A DNA stretch of 55,887 nt from Acanthamoeba lenticulata (GCA_002179805.1 NAVB01000507.1:1-55887), one strand, 5' to 3'; positions 10,501-22,067 are shown, numbered from the stretch's first letter. Notes: a model not told the origin generated them from the letters alone. Program-made: numbers and translations.

Positions 10501-13500
10501 TTAATGTAAGACATGTGCGCGAGCTGCTTGCGTGTAACAAAGATTCTCGGGACCGAAACAAAGTTGGGTTGTGAATGTATCGGTCAATCAATTGTAACCT
10601 TCTGCGGTTGCACCAGTCGCGAGCGTTGGTACGCTTCATCATCTGAGAGTGTGCGGCCAACCTCGAGCAGAAAGTCGCGCACCATCGGCACCGGGGTCAA
10701 GTTGTAGGGAGTCTGCTGATATCTGTGTGCGGTGGCGTGTGATTGTGAGTGAGTGATTAAAACTCACGACATCATGAACCACTTGGCCCGGTCCTCAGCA
10801 TACCTCTGTAGCTCTTGAATGACGTCAGCCACAAGGTAGCACTTGCCTGTGTTAAGAAGAAACAAAAAATAACTGTTAAGTATCTGGTGGAGTTAAGGAA
10901 TGGACAATCAAGCAGGGCACGTACGGAAGTTTACGTGATTGTTCGCGCTAATCCGAATCTTGTTGGCGTCCTCAATGAAGTTGAGATCGGTGAGGAATCG
11001 CCCCAGGTACGGGACAAGCGGAGGATTGGCATCCCGCACAGCGCGCCTGTACTTGCTGAAGTTGTTCGAGATGCCCATCAAATCTTTCAGCTCTAGAAAC
11101 TCAGGAGACTGTACAGTCTGCATGACGACATCACGAAACGGGCAAACAGGATCAGATCATTACGCCACCTTTCTATGAGCGGTGCTGCCGATTTGCTCAT
11201 GTGTGAAGTAAGGGAGGAGAGAAGGCAAAGTAGGCGTGCCCGTTTGGCTTGCAGCAGACGGGAGACCGGAGCCGAAGAGAAGGCAGCAAGAATTTCTTGA
11301 ACAGCATTGAAATTGTTCAGCACCCGGCAGCACTGCTCGTGCACCACGTGTAGGATCAGTAGATTGGATTGTGTGATTGTAGGCCAGTTGGCGGTGGTGG
11401 TTGCCCAGTTTCTCTTCTCCTTCCCTGCCCACAGACGGCATGCGTACCTGAGCAACCTTGACGATGTGATCCATAATAGCTTCCCGCTTGCGCGCCGATT
11501 CCTCGCTCACGATTTGCGTGATAAACCACTGAACCGCCTGTGTCATGGTGTTGTTATGGGTCGTCAGCAGGACCCAACGAGAAATACATGTATTAAAAAA
11601 CCTCGGTCATATGCGTTACCTGGTTGAAATGCGAGACCAAGGCCATGACGTTGGGTGCGCGCTTGACTTTATCTGGTTCCATCCACGCCTTCTCGACCAA
11701 CTCCTGCGTGTGCAGATAGATCGGCCGTGTGCGTGCAGGGTCAGCGCAGCCAAACAAAGAGGAGCAGTGCAAGGAACTCCAGAACAAGAAGCGCACGATC
11801 GGCTTAATCCGTGCAAAGATGTCGTATTCGATCAGAGTCAGCTGTCGTGCCAGCTCTAAAGGGGAAACCTGCAGAACCGAGCGCGGCGGACGCTTGCTGG
11901 GCATGCGGGGCTTCGGTGCTGCCTCGCTGAACATAAGCTTCACCTCGCCCTTTCCGGCCTGAAGCGTCATCATCATCAGAGCGAGTACGTGTAAGCGCAA
12001 TCGATAATCTGCGTGAACATCAAATGGGCGTGTTGTTACCTTCATCTTTGCCAGCGTGGGCGCAAGTGTGCGCATGACCTGAATATCCTTGCTGTCCGAC
12101 ACGAACTTCTCGTAGGCCTGGCCCAGCCCCCTCCGGTTAGTAGGCTCGGGCTCGCAAAAAATGTGGTTTCTACGTCGTTCAACTCACCTCCATGAGCTGT
12201 GGGTCATCTTGGAACTCGTAGAACTGCTCCCTCGTCCATTTTTTCAGGAAAGCACAGATACTGCCCCGCACACATGACCAACCGACCGATGGTCGATGGT
12301 TGATTAAATAGCAATTAAGACGCAACCCTCTTCGCCCTTGCGGTGCGTGTGAGAGAGAGAGAGAGATGATGATGCGTAACATACCGCATGAGGGAAACTT
12401 TGTTGAGCTCCGGTTGGCTGGACAGCTCTCGATAGAGGTGCGTCAACGCGTCCAACAGGTCGGCAGCCGTTGCCCACGAGTGGTACGTGAGAAGGAACGC
12501 GTTGACGTAATTGGCGTCTTTTGCGGGACACACGACATGTCAAAAGAAGAAGAAGAAGAGGAAGAAGAAGAAGACGGCAATCCTGAAAGAGAGAGGCATC
12601 GTACGCGCAGAAGGAATGAGGCCCTTGGGACATGTGTAGATGGTGCGGAAAAGCGTTTCCATCATGGCCGATTTGATTTGCCGACGCGAGGGCATGAGCA
12701 CGATTTCCTCGCTCTCAATCAACTCGAGCGACAGCCCTTCGAGGTCCTGTAAAGAGAATTAAAATTATTATCGGTTGGTGCCAATCGGTTGGTATCAGAC
12801 TCTATGTTGTGCGCGGTGCCTGTCGACGCGCAGCAGAGGCCACGTACGGGATACAGGGTGTAGGCGTTCTCAATGAGGATCGCGCAGACAGCGTACACCG
12901 AGTGCGAGGCCTCCAGTGAAGCCTCTAGGCTCACGTTGTCGGTGAGCCGCAAAATGTTGGGTCCGATGCACACGGCTGGCAAGGGAAGAGAGAGGCGATG
13001 CACAGGACACGCACATGACTCGCGATGAGAAGTGGACATCGGTAGTCTATCCCCTCCGGGAGAGTCAGGGAAACGGGAAGCTGGTACCGAGATTGTAAGC
13101 GTTCATCTTCGACGTTTCCTCAGAGGCGACACGATGCAACAGCTTGAGTAGGTGCTTCAGGAGAGCTGTGTGGTCTTTAGGGAGCTGGCTCAGAAGGGAT
13201 GACACCTGCTCGAGGGGAGTGGACTCTGTGCATGCCCCCCGCCTGCGCATTAACATCACAGGGAAGAGAAGAAGAGAGGGGGGGGGTGCAGTAGGAGCAG
13301 CCGGGGGCGAGCTGCGAGGGGGAGGGTTTACCGTTAACCAGGATGAATTTAGAGAAAAGCTCGGGGATAATGAGCGGCCGGCGAAGCTCGCGCAGGTAGG
13401 CCTTGAGCAGCATGGCCATCAGGTGGGGCTTGTTCATCGCGAACAGGTCGACCTCGACACCTGCACCCATGAGCGTAAACAGCTCGCATCACAAATGCAT

Positions 13501-16500
13501 CTAGCTGGCCCCAATGGCGGGGAGGCGACGTACCTCGGTTGATCTTTTCGATGAGCAACTTGGCGTCGGTCGAGGAGTCATTAACCCGGAAGAGGCCCTC
13601 TTCTCGCACTGCTCATGAAAGACCGATACGGGTGAGGGATATGTGCAAATTTCAAGCAGTGAATGAGCACCAAGCACAGAGTCTAGTACCATGCACGAAC
13701 AGATAGCGCAGCACCTGGTCGGCAAAGAATGGGATCTGTTTCGCAGAAAAGGTCGTTGAGAGTTCCATGGAAGGCATAAAAAAGTCAGCAGTGTGTCCAA
13801 GCGGTTGTTCCCTTTGGCTTAACCGGGGGAAAGGCGTACGTCGAGGTCTAGCCAGGTGTCACGAAGACGCTGTACTTCCATGGAGGCGATGAGGTCGCTT
13901 CCAAACACGCGCTTGTCGCGTGCCGACGAGTCGCTACGAGGCCTAGGTGAATCAGTCAACCGACGGCCGCCGACCATCACGCCCGAGCCCCCGCCCGAAA
14001 ACGAGCCGCTGCTGGTCACACCCAAACATGTTTTTCACGAGTCAGCTGCTAGCGCACACCATAGACGCAGCAGCAGCAGCAGCAGCAGCAGCGCAAGTAG
14101 AAGAGTGCCTGGTGTGCAGGGCACTGCTTCTTCGCCATAGGAAGCGTTCTTCGTCCTTCTTTTCTGTTGGCGGCTTGAGTTTGCTTTCGGCTTCGTCGAC
14201 CGCCTTCTTAGCTTCCTCCTCGATCTTGTGTACGATCGTGAATGTGTCGATAAAGGGAAACGTCAACACGCTCTGGTAGGCCTCGATGAATTCGTTCACC
14301 GAGGGGAACGTCGGCACGGGTGCGTTGTCGGGCACGTGCTCGAGCCGCTGCCGGAAAACTCCTGTTTTTGTGTGGCGTTGGTTACGGCATGTCGACACAC
14401 ACACAAGGAATGGAAGAGAGGGGGGGGCAGGGCACGTACGCTTCCCCGTCCCGGGCTCCACCACCTTTTCGATGAGCGAATGCAAAATTTGACCGTCGTT
14501 GCCCACGTACGCGATGGCCAGGCACGTCTGCAGGCGGCTGCTGAATCGGAGCAGAAACGTGCCTGATCATTGGGAAAAGAGAGAGTGGAAGTGTCTCCTT
14601 GAGTGTAAGAGCTGCGCTCACTAGCAAAGAGACCAGCTCAGGAAACGAGAGGAAGAGGGCGAACCTCCATACTGGTTGGCAAGCATGCGGATTGTCTCCT
14701 GGGAGGACAGGTCAGCGTAGAACCAGGGCTCTGTGTTGAGCCTCGAGGCGAAAGGCTGCACCAAAATGCGCTTGAAGTTCGCTACCAACGCCGGAGCACT
14801 GCTGAAGTGCCAGAGCTGGCCTGTTTGGGCAAACGGGGCAAGACCAGGGTGAGAAATGGGTTACGTGTTGCTGAGGAGGATAAGCAGGACACGGTACCGT
14901 CCTGCTCCACGGAGAAGCCACCCAGAGTGAGCTCGCCCTTCCCGGGTGTGTTAAGCTTCTTCTGCCGCGCGGCAGCTTCATCGTGGTTGTGGAGCATGAT
15001 GTGCAGAATGGTCGATGGTGAACCTGCGTAAAATGGAGAGCCGCGTGAGGTTTGCGTAGAATAGAATGCAACATGAGGAAGAGTCCCATACCGGCAGAGT
15101 GAGTGAGCGCAATGGCCAGAGAGCCCGGAAGGAGGTTGACGTGGCGCACGAGGAAGGTGCCTGGAGGCTCACTCTCAAGAAGCCGCTCCGCCTCATAGTG
15201 AGACGTGTACCCGTGGTACCACCTTTCGGGGGAGGGGGGGAAGGAGTGTTTAGGCGCGAAAGCAAGCAGAAGAGGCGGCACACAGGTGTGCACGTACTCG
15301 TGCGAAACCAGCTCAGCAAACTAACATACGCACACGAATTATGCGTTAGGTTAACGAGTGAGCGTTCCCGGCGAGAGGGACAGTCAAAGAGGTACCTTGG
15401 TAAGGCATTGGGAGAAGGGGGCAAAACCCTTCAGGAAATCACGAAATCGGATGACGCTGACCATCTCCGAACCTGCCGGATCTGTTCCATAAAAGAAGAA
15501 TACGCACATTTAAATACACACACACACGAGCATAAAGCACTAGGTCTGTGAGCCACTCGACCACGTGTAAGATGAAGCGAGAAGTGAGAGGAATGACCGA
15601 GAACAGAGCCCAGGTGGTCAATTTCGGCCTGCGAAGGTGAGTAGCCCAAATGGGTAGTGATCGCTTGAAAGAAGTCCTCCCACGACACCATGAACTTGAG
15701 TGGCTGTGATCACGTGTTATAATCAGGAAAAGAATGGAAGGAGAAAGAGAGGACATGGAAGAAGGTCTCCCACATTCGAGGTACCTCTTTGAAAGAAGCC
15801 GACCAAAAGGCCGCAGCTTCAGGTGACACGGGAGCGAGCAATGCACCAACATCGCCCTCGACCTCCTCAAGTTCCTTCCATAGTTCGGTGTCGTGATGAC
15901 TTTCAGCCGTCGCGATCTCCACTACGTCAGCATCATCGTCCCCCGAGAGGTTTTCTTCCTCCTCACCAGTGCCGGGTTCGCCTGTCACACACGCACGCGT
16001 GGGTAAGTCAACCTGGTGGTGGACTAAAGTCGCGAGAAGACGACAACGACAATAGCAACAATGAAGAGGGCACATGAGTTGGCTCACCTTCTTCCAACTG
16101 CTCCATCTGGCGCAGAGCACGATGCTGACAAAAGTTACGATATCCGGCAAATTCACTAAGCCATCTCAGGTACAAGAACTTGAGCATGCGATACAACGAA
16201 TCGATCAAGAGCTGCAGGTCTGGTTTGACGTAGTGCGTGTGAGAGTTGGTTCGACATGCCCAAAAACAACACTCAAGAACAGGAGTGACTTTGACAGGGA
16301 GGAGGCGAACCCTTTCGCCTTCGGACGCTGCCGCATTGAAAGTGCTTGGCCTCTACAGTGCCCAGCATGTGCATCAGCTTTTCGCTGATCAGGTGCACTT
16401 CCTCCACCGCCACCAGCACTTCGCGCCTCTGTTTTTGAAGCTGGATGTGCCAAAAGAGAAAGAGAGCTCAGCGCGTCAGCACATAGCGATTCCCCCCCCC

Positions 16501-16963
16501 CTTCCAATCGCTCAACACAATTGAAAGCTCCTCTATCTCCTCTTCTTCCTCATTTCCCTCCACATTGCCCACGCCACGTTCAAAAACATAAGAGGGGAGA
16601 GGGAGAAAGGGGGGGGGGGGAGTCGTGTACGTGCTCCGAGTCCAGGTTAGGGACAGAAGCGGGCGGTGAGGGGCTGAGGTTGGCCATTTTGTCCAAGCCC
16701 CTTCGGAGGCGACGAAGAAGCAAAGGCACGGCAGCCCACTCGGCAAGAGCTTCCCCAAACTCGTTGGCAAGCGGGGCGAGGGTTTTCGGAAGCAGGGCCA
16801 GCGCATCGAAGGCCTTTGTGAGCCTCGTGTGTACTGTCCCTTTCCAATCCAAGCAGCTTGGCATTCCGCCCGTACTAGTTGATGCTGCTGCTGGTGTCGC
16901 GTCTGCTGACGCAGACCCAACTTCCCCAACCACTGGCGTGGTGGCGGCGGTGGGGTTGCTCAT
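10501..16963 (-). CDS. Multidomain Cbl/STAT-like TKB, SH2, RhoGAP and RasGEF protein
   Basis: The start is ATG 16961-16963 and the stop is 10501-10503; there are more than twenty short exons. Order from the N-terminus: a helical region (about 15700-16960); an EF-hand-like stretch with AAAFWSASFKEV, VSWEDFFQAI and RFRDFLKGFAPF; SH2-a (WYHGYTSHYEAERLL, GTFLVR); SH2-b (WFYADLSSQETI, GTFLLRFSS, AIAYVGNDGQIL); RhoGAP (EGLFRV with the arginine finger, YLRELRRPLIIPELF, about 12850-13740); RasGEF-N (about 12390-12620); and catalytic RasGEF (LELARQLTLIEYDIF, VMALVSHFNQVTHM, NNFNAVQEIL, YLGRFLTDLNFIED). The helical, EF-hand and SH2 order resembles the phosphotyrosine-binding region of Cbl, or of STAT. 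Known families suggest that the protein binds phosphotyrosine, switches off a Rho/Rac GTPase and activates a Ras/Rap GTPase. SH2-a has His after FLVR where Ser is usual. Exact exon ends are approximate. Confidence 0.88.
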
Positions 16964-17198
16964 TTCTCTTCCTCTTCCTTTCAATCCAGCGCAAGTGGCC
17001 TCTGCGAGCTCGCGTTGGGCTAGAGAGGTGTGTTTTTGATTTTTAACAACAACCTTCCTCTCGCGCGGGATTGTGCAGTCAAAACAAACAAGAAGATCGA
17101 GCGCGGCAGCAGCTCTCCCTGTTTTCTTCGTTCTTCTCTGGACCACTCATAGGCCGCGACAGAAATGAAAAACTGTGCGCACACGCGGGCTTCCCCGT

Positions 17199-18662
17199 TT
17201 ACGCTGTTCGTGCCGTCTGTTCGCCTGCCGAGGAGGGCGTCTGCTCTTCTTCTTCAGTGGCGGCAGCTTCATCTTCCTCCAGCTTGTCGCTGTCTTTTTG
17301 TGCTGATGTTGATCGTTCATTTTCCGTGATCGCTCTCGCTTCCTCCTCTTCCTCCGCCTTCTTCTCCTCTTCTTCCTCATCTTCAGGCGCAGTCTTATTA
17401 CCCTCAGACGCTGCCGGTGTGTCGTCCGCGGCCGCAGCGGATGATGTCGATTGGTCAGCGTTGGCAGCCTCTACTTCATCGAGCTCCTGCTTGCCTTCTT
17501 CCTGCTCCGCCTCGGCATCTGGTTTCGGCTCGTTGTCCGTGAGTGTCTCCTCTTCCTCCTCGGAGGGCTCCTCCTCAGATGCAGCGGGCTTGGTCTCGCT
17601 CTTGCTCTTGGAAGCAGCCGACATGAGCCCTGTGTCTTTATCATCGTCCTTCGCTGTGTCATTGCCATCGGCAGCGGCGGTGGTTTTTTGGGTGCCGGCA
17701 GACGTTGGCCGCTTTTGCTCCTCTTCCTCCTCCTCCTCCCGCTCAGGCTCCGTCTGGTCAACGGACTGCTCGTTGTCCTGGGCCGTCTCTTCCTTGTCCT
17801 GTTCCTCTTCTTTCTCCTCTTCGAGCTTCTGCTTGCGTTGTTGTTCCTCCTCCTGTTCCTGTTGCTTCTGCTGCTCTTCCTGCTCCTTCTCCAGTTGCTG
17901 TTGTTGCAGCTTGAGCTCTTCCTGGCGCCGAGCGGCATCAGCTTCAGCTCGTAGACGAGTAACCTCCTGCTCGTCCTCCTGTTGCTCGGTTTTGTCCTCC
18001 TCGATGAATTGCTCTTTTACTGCCTCGAACTCGTGTTTTGTCACCTCGAGCTCCTGCACGACTTCGGCGAGCTGGTTCTCAGTTGCTACGAGAGTCTCTT
18101 CCACCACGGATGCTTCCTCTGGACGCTTGGAGATGCTCTTTTCTTTGGCTTCCTCCAAATCGAGCAGTAGCTGCTCGAGCTCTTGTTTCATCTCGCGGAG
18201 GGAGTCGTCACGGTCGGCCAGGTTGCGCATCTCCTCTTCCAGGTGGAGTCGAATGGCCAGCATCTCGCTCTTGCGTAATTCGTAAGTAGGACTTACACCG
18301 TGCGAGAGCTCAGGCGCGTTCTTGAGCGCGTCAATCTTCTCCCGCAACTTGACCTTGGCTGCCAGCAGGCGCAACTCGTCTTTGATAGAAGAAGAGCCAG
18401 TTTCGTCGGCGGTGAGAAGTTTTTCCTTCAGTTGCACCACCTTCTCGCCCTTTTTCTTCAGCTTTAGCTTCCTGAACCGAGACGCGTTGTCAAGCAGCTG
18501 TCGTTGTTGTTGTTGTTGTTGATGCTGAAGCTCGTCCTCTTCAACACCATCCAACCAAGACGCTGAACCTCCCTCAGCCTCCTCCATATTGGCAACAAAT
18601 AGTGCCCCCAAGGTAACCAACATCACCACAACGCCTAGGAAAGGTACGAGTCGATATTCCAT
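17199..18662 (-). CDS. Acidic coiled-coil protein with N-terminal signal or anchor
   Basis: A single open frame from the ATG at 18660-18662 encodes 487 residues. Residues 1-24 (MEYRLVPFLGVVVMLVTLGA) form a hydrophobic signal peptide or signal anchor. A short glutamine run and a basic patch follow, then a long charged heptad-like region (about residues 90-290) rich in E, Q, L and K that should be coiled coil. The last 190 residues are very acidic, with E, D, S, T and A repeats, and end in an alanine-rich tail. I recognise no enzyme domain. It could be a secreted, endoplasmic-reticulum or surface scaffold. The frame extends upstream without an ATG-supported reason, and residue composition makes distant similarity searches unreliable. 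It starts 0.8 kb from the divergent methyltransferase gene. Confidence 0.75.
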   Translation of the reverse strand: MEYRLVPFLGVVVMLVTLGALFVANMEEAEGGSASWLDGVEEDELQHQQQQQQRQLLDNASRFRKLKLKKKGEKVVQLKEKLLTADETGSSSIKDELRLLAAKVKLREKIDALKNAPELSHGVSPTYELRKSEMLAIRLHLEEEMRNLADRDDSLREMKQELEQLLLDLEEAKEKSISKRPEEASVVEETLVATENQLAEVVQELEVTKHEFEAVKEQFIEEDKTEQQEDEQEVTRLRAEADAARRQEELKLQQQQLEKEQEEQQKQQEQEEEQQRKQKLEEEKEEEQDKEETAQDNEQSVDQTEPEREEEEEEEQKRPTSAGTQKTTAAADGNDTAKDDDKDTGLMSAASKSKSETKPAASEEEPSEEEEETLTDNEPKPDAEAEQEEGKQELDEVEAANADQSTSSAAAADDTPAASEGNKTAPEDEEEEEKKAEEEEEARAITENERSTSAQKDSDKLEEDEAAATEEEEQTPSSAGEQTARTA

Positions 18663-19490
18663 CTCAAAGAGATCTTCTGCACCCCACCAGATTAGCGTGG
18701 TGCACAAAAAGCCATTCACCCTTTTTTGTACAAACCCAACAGGAAAGTTGTTTTTTTCGTTTATTTCTTCATCACCAACTCCGTCTCCGGCGTTTTTGCG
18801 GACTGTCAGCGCCGCCCTTGTGTCTTTGTTTGTTCCTCTTCGCTCTCGCCCACCCGCAAACCACTTCACGTTTTCCAATATTTGCAGCCAACACTACGAT
18901 CGTTCACAAAGTCTTTCTCTCTCTATTGGGAGGGCAGCAGTTGGGCGATCTTTGTTTCTGATCAGGTAATGTTTTCCTTTTTGCCAGTCCGAAAATCCCT
19001 CTTTGCTTTGTTACGTGTGAGGACGTGATGACAATTTACCCTATAATATGTTCGATTCGTGATAATATTACCATGAGCGCTAGTCTTTCGCTCTGATTCC
19101 TCCCCATTTTTGTATTTTAGGTTTTTGTATTTGGCTCCGTAGGTTCCTTTTTACTCACTATCGATTCTTTCTTGATGTGCAGGTGCGTTTTTATATGTGT
19201 GGTGTTGTGTGTGGCTGTGTACATGTTGGCCAATGTATCCTCTTGCGTCTGCAATAAAAAGAAAGGGTTACTCTACTTGCACACGATCTCTTTTGTACTG
19301 GGCGCCATAGCGACACCACGGGCGGCCCCCCAAGCTGTCTCCGGGCCAACCGGCGCGCACGGCTACCGGGCAAGCTTGTCCGGCAGCCTCGACCACCAAC
19401 ACCCAACCCAAACCCTCTAAAGCACCACCAGAGCGCCGAGACATCACCCTTCTTCTGCTGCTGCTGCTGCTGCTGCACTCAACACACACA
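18663..19490. promoter_or_regulatory. Divergent intergenic region
   Basis: This 828-base region separates the minus-strand coiled-coil gene from the plus-strand methyltransferase gene and is AT-richer than its neighbours. It has a TATAAT-like stretch at about 19042-19047, a GCAATAAAAAG stretch at about 19251 and a GCT repeat (about 19454-19475) just before the methyltransferase ATG. No gene is recognisable. Confidence 0.4.
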
Positions 19491-20631
19491 ATGGCTACGG
19501 CGCTCGCGATTCCTATTCCCCCTTGCCCTTCTTCGGGCGGGCTTGCCTCCTTGCCCACCATGATAGGTCCAGTAACCACCGCAGTCCTATCGTCAGTGAG
19601 CGAGCGTGCCAAGCGCCTGCACCGGCAGCTGGCTTGGCGACGAGCTCGGGGCTGCGACGCCGCGTTCGTCATGGAGCTTGACGGCACTATCATTACCACC
19701 CTACAAACGCCGTCCGGTGAAGTCAAAGGCCTTGGCACCGGCGCTTCTGTTTGGGACACCGCCATAGTGCTCGCTCGGTACCACTCCCCTGCCTCCCACC
19801 ACCTCCCTCGTTGAGGAAGAAGAAGAAGCTTGTGTGGGGCTGTCGTTGTTGGTTACCTCGGAGTTAAATTTAATTCTTGCGTGAGCAGCTACCTGGCCAA
19901 GGAACGTGCCAGCTTCGCTCCAAAGAAGGTTGTCGAGCTGGGAAGCGGCAACGGCCTCCTAGGCATGGTCTGTGCCATCCTCTTTGGTACTCTCCTCGCC
20001 CAATTCCCAAACCAACCACCACTCTTTTTTTGTTGTTGTTGTCGTTCACCTCTCGATGAGTGCATTCCTGACAGGCCTGCTTTGAATCACATACACACAC
20101 ACACAAACAAACAAACAAAATGCGCAGAAGGGGCAAACATCACGTTGACTGATCAAAAACCGTTGCTACCGCTCATCAAGCAAAACATGGAGCTGAACGT
20201 AGCCAATATACCGCAACTCGCCCAGGTGGCGGTCGAAGAGCTGAACTGGGGCGAGGAGACAACAAACCTCACCGATATTGACCTCATCATCTGCTCCGAT
20301 TGCGTGTACGACATGGCGCCCTGGGACCTGCTCGTAGACTCTTTGCGACTCCTGTGCCGGAAAGAATGTCGTGTCATCGTTTCGATGGAGCATCGCTACA
20401 GGAGCACCGAAGAGAAGTTCTTCCGCTACGCTGCGCAGCACTTTGACATTCACACTATTCCGAAGGTACACTGCCCGCCCTCCTCCTTGATTGTGCCCTG
20501 GGGTGTGCTGCTTCGGCTTGATCTTTCGCGCTCACCTCGCTCACGCACAACCAAATCCTCAGGATGAACACGACGAGGACTATAGTGCTGACGACATCGA
20601 TCTCTACATACTTTCATCTCTCTCACGGTGA
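19491..20631 (+). CDS. METTL21-type (Methyltransf_16) protein methyltransferase
   Basis: This family uses S-adenosylmethionine to methylate lysines of proteins such as chaperones and elongation factors. Exon 1 starts at ATG 19491 and carries VWDTAIVLAR, a family signature near the N-terminus. It joins YLAKERASF at about 19892; the exon ends LFG and joins GANITLTDQ at about 20130; a last exon after about 20562 ends DLYILSSLSR. Motif I is VVELGSGNGLLGM, motif II contains LTD, and ICSDCVYD matches the D-x-x-Y type motif of the family. The spliced protein is about 250 residues, a normal size. It converges with the GET2-like gene, with 88 bases between the stops. The target cannot be told from sequence. 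Confidence 0.85.
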
Positions 20632-20719
20632 TAGGAAGGACACCAAGCTTCAAGAGCCGTTGTTAGCTTTTTGTTTCTCTCTTTTGGGAACCGTTGTATT
20701 AGTATTAAACTGGCACTTG

Positions 20720-21829
20720 CTAGACAGCAAGTGTCGTCGCTGGAGGCTGGTCGGCGGATGATTCGAACCACGGCCGAGCGAGAGAGAGAAGATCAACTGT
20801 GACCACGAAGGCAAAGAGGAAGAGGGACATGTCTGCAAAAAAGCGACCGAACGGGAGAGACAGCAGCAACGCGAGGCCTCCTCCAGTTGTTGGTGATTCC
20901 TGGGCTCCCTGCGAGTCCACCTCCCCCCAGTCCCGTGTTTGCCCAACGTCAGGCCACATTCGTCGGAACTTACACACACACACACACAAGCAAAGTAGGT
21001 CCATACCGCAATGCGGCTGCCAAGGAACGACACAAGCGTGAGGGCAGCCTCGAGCGTGAAGAACGGCAGCAGGATGGACGTGTTGAAGAGGTTGAACCAT
21101 GCCTCGGGTTCATCAGAGGCGACCAAACGCACGAGGACGTGGTGTCTGCGCACACATACACACGCCACACGTAAGAAACTGATGAAATTGCAAGGAGGAA
21201 CAGAGGATGGAGAGCCAGAGCGCACCGCATCGAAGGAATACCACCAAGGTAGAAGGCACTGCCGAGCAGGAAGGCAAGCGTTACTATGCTCACCACTGCA
21301 CTCAGCCGCGCAAAGGACGGTTGTTGTTGCGGTTTTTGAGGCTTTTTGGGTGCAGTCGTGGGCGTGGTGGGCACTTGTGGCTTGGTGGTGGTGGCCTCCT
21401 GCGAGAGCAGGGAAGAGGGTGTGGGGAGTTCCACACCCTCTTCGAAGGTGAGGGTGCCTGTGTAGGTGCTATGCTCTCGGTCTTCCTTCTTCGTTTCTGC
21501 AGCAACAGCTGCAGGGACGGTCACAGGTGAGCTGCTAGTGACGGGGTTGCCCAGATTGCCTGATGCATCAGAAGCCTCGCTTGCAGTCACTGCTGCAGGT
21601 GGCGCATTGTCCCGTGCTGTGCCGACGTCCCCATGGCTCTCACCTTCTCCTGTAGGTGATGGTCAAATCAAGAAACCAATCTTTGAGGAATGGAATGGTG
21701 GATCTGTAGCCTACCTGGCTTTGCGCCTGTAATTAGACTTAACCTGGAACTTGAAGAAGCAAGAATGCGCTGACGCCGTCTTTCTCTGGCGATGCGCTCC
21801 TTCTCTTTGCGTGCTTCTGTCTCATCCAT
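20720..21829 (-). CDS. GET2/CAMLG-like receptor for tail-anchored proteins
   Basis: GET2 (CAMLG in animals) sits in the ER membrane and, with GET1, receives tail-anchored proteins from the ATPase GET3. From the ATG at 21827-21829 the first exon gives a cytosolic, strongly basic start with RERRRRQRILASSSS followed by RLSLITG, which matches the GET3-binding helix motif and the R-L-x-x-I-T-G motif of the family as I recall them. A low-complexity linker rich in P, T and Q follows. Three hydrophobic segments come next: VSIVTLAFLLGSAF, ILLPFFTLEAALTLVSFLG and SLFLFAFVVTVDLLSLA. This is the expected number. Exon joins are at about 21714/21648 and 21130-20920, with frame preserved. Sequence outside the motif is poorly conserved in this family, so the assignment rests on motif plus topology. 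Confidence 0.75.
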
Positions 21830-21893
21830 AAAGAAGCAAAAGTAGCAGCCGTGTTTGCCGACGTCTTTCTTACCGCTAAATCCCGGCCGCGAT

Positions 21894-21905
21894 AAAAAAA
21901 GAAAA
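21894..21905 (-). terminator. Pol III T-runs after tRNA-Asp
   Basis: In the sense of the tRNA, TTTT (21902-21905) and then seven T (21894-21900) follow the tRNA 3' end, a typical RNA polymerase III stop. Confidence 0.65.
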
Positions 21906-21913
21906 TGATTTAT

Positions 21914-21986
21914 CTCCCCCGCCGGGATTTGAACCCGGGTCGTCCGCGTGACAGGCGGAAATGCTAGCCAACTACACCACAGGGGA
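21914..21986 (-). tRNA. tRNA-Asp (anticodon GTC)
   Basis: The minus strand gives a 73-base tRNA. The acceptor stem is TCCCCTG with CGGGGGA and discriminator G. The D arm is GTGTAGTTGGCTAGCA. The anticodon stem is CCGCC/GCGG around CTGTCAC, so the anticodon is GTC for aspartate. The T arm is CCGGGTTCAAATCCCGG. There is no intron. It lies between the GET2-like and TLC genes. Confidence 0.95.
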
Positions 21987-22067
21987 CTTGTTGTGTATTT
22001 AAATGTTTCACCATGTCACACAGTTTTTATCTTTTAAACGCCCAAACGGCGAGAGTTTTTATAAACT

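Noticed and set aside
17071..18285. A 404-residue serine-rich frame on the plus strand
   Set aside because: It is the mirror image of the Glu/Asp-rich coiled-coil gene on the other strand, whose GAG/GAA codons read as Ser and Leu in reverse.
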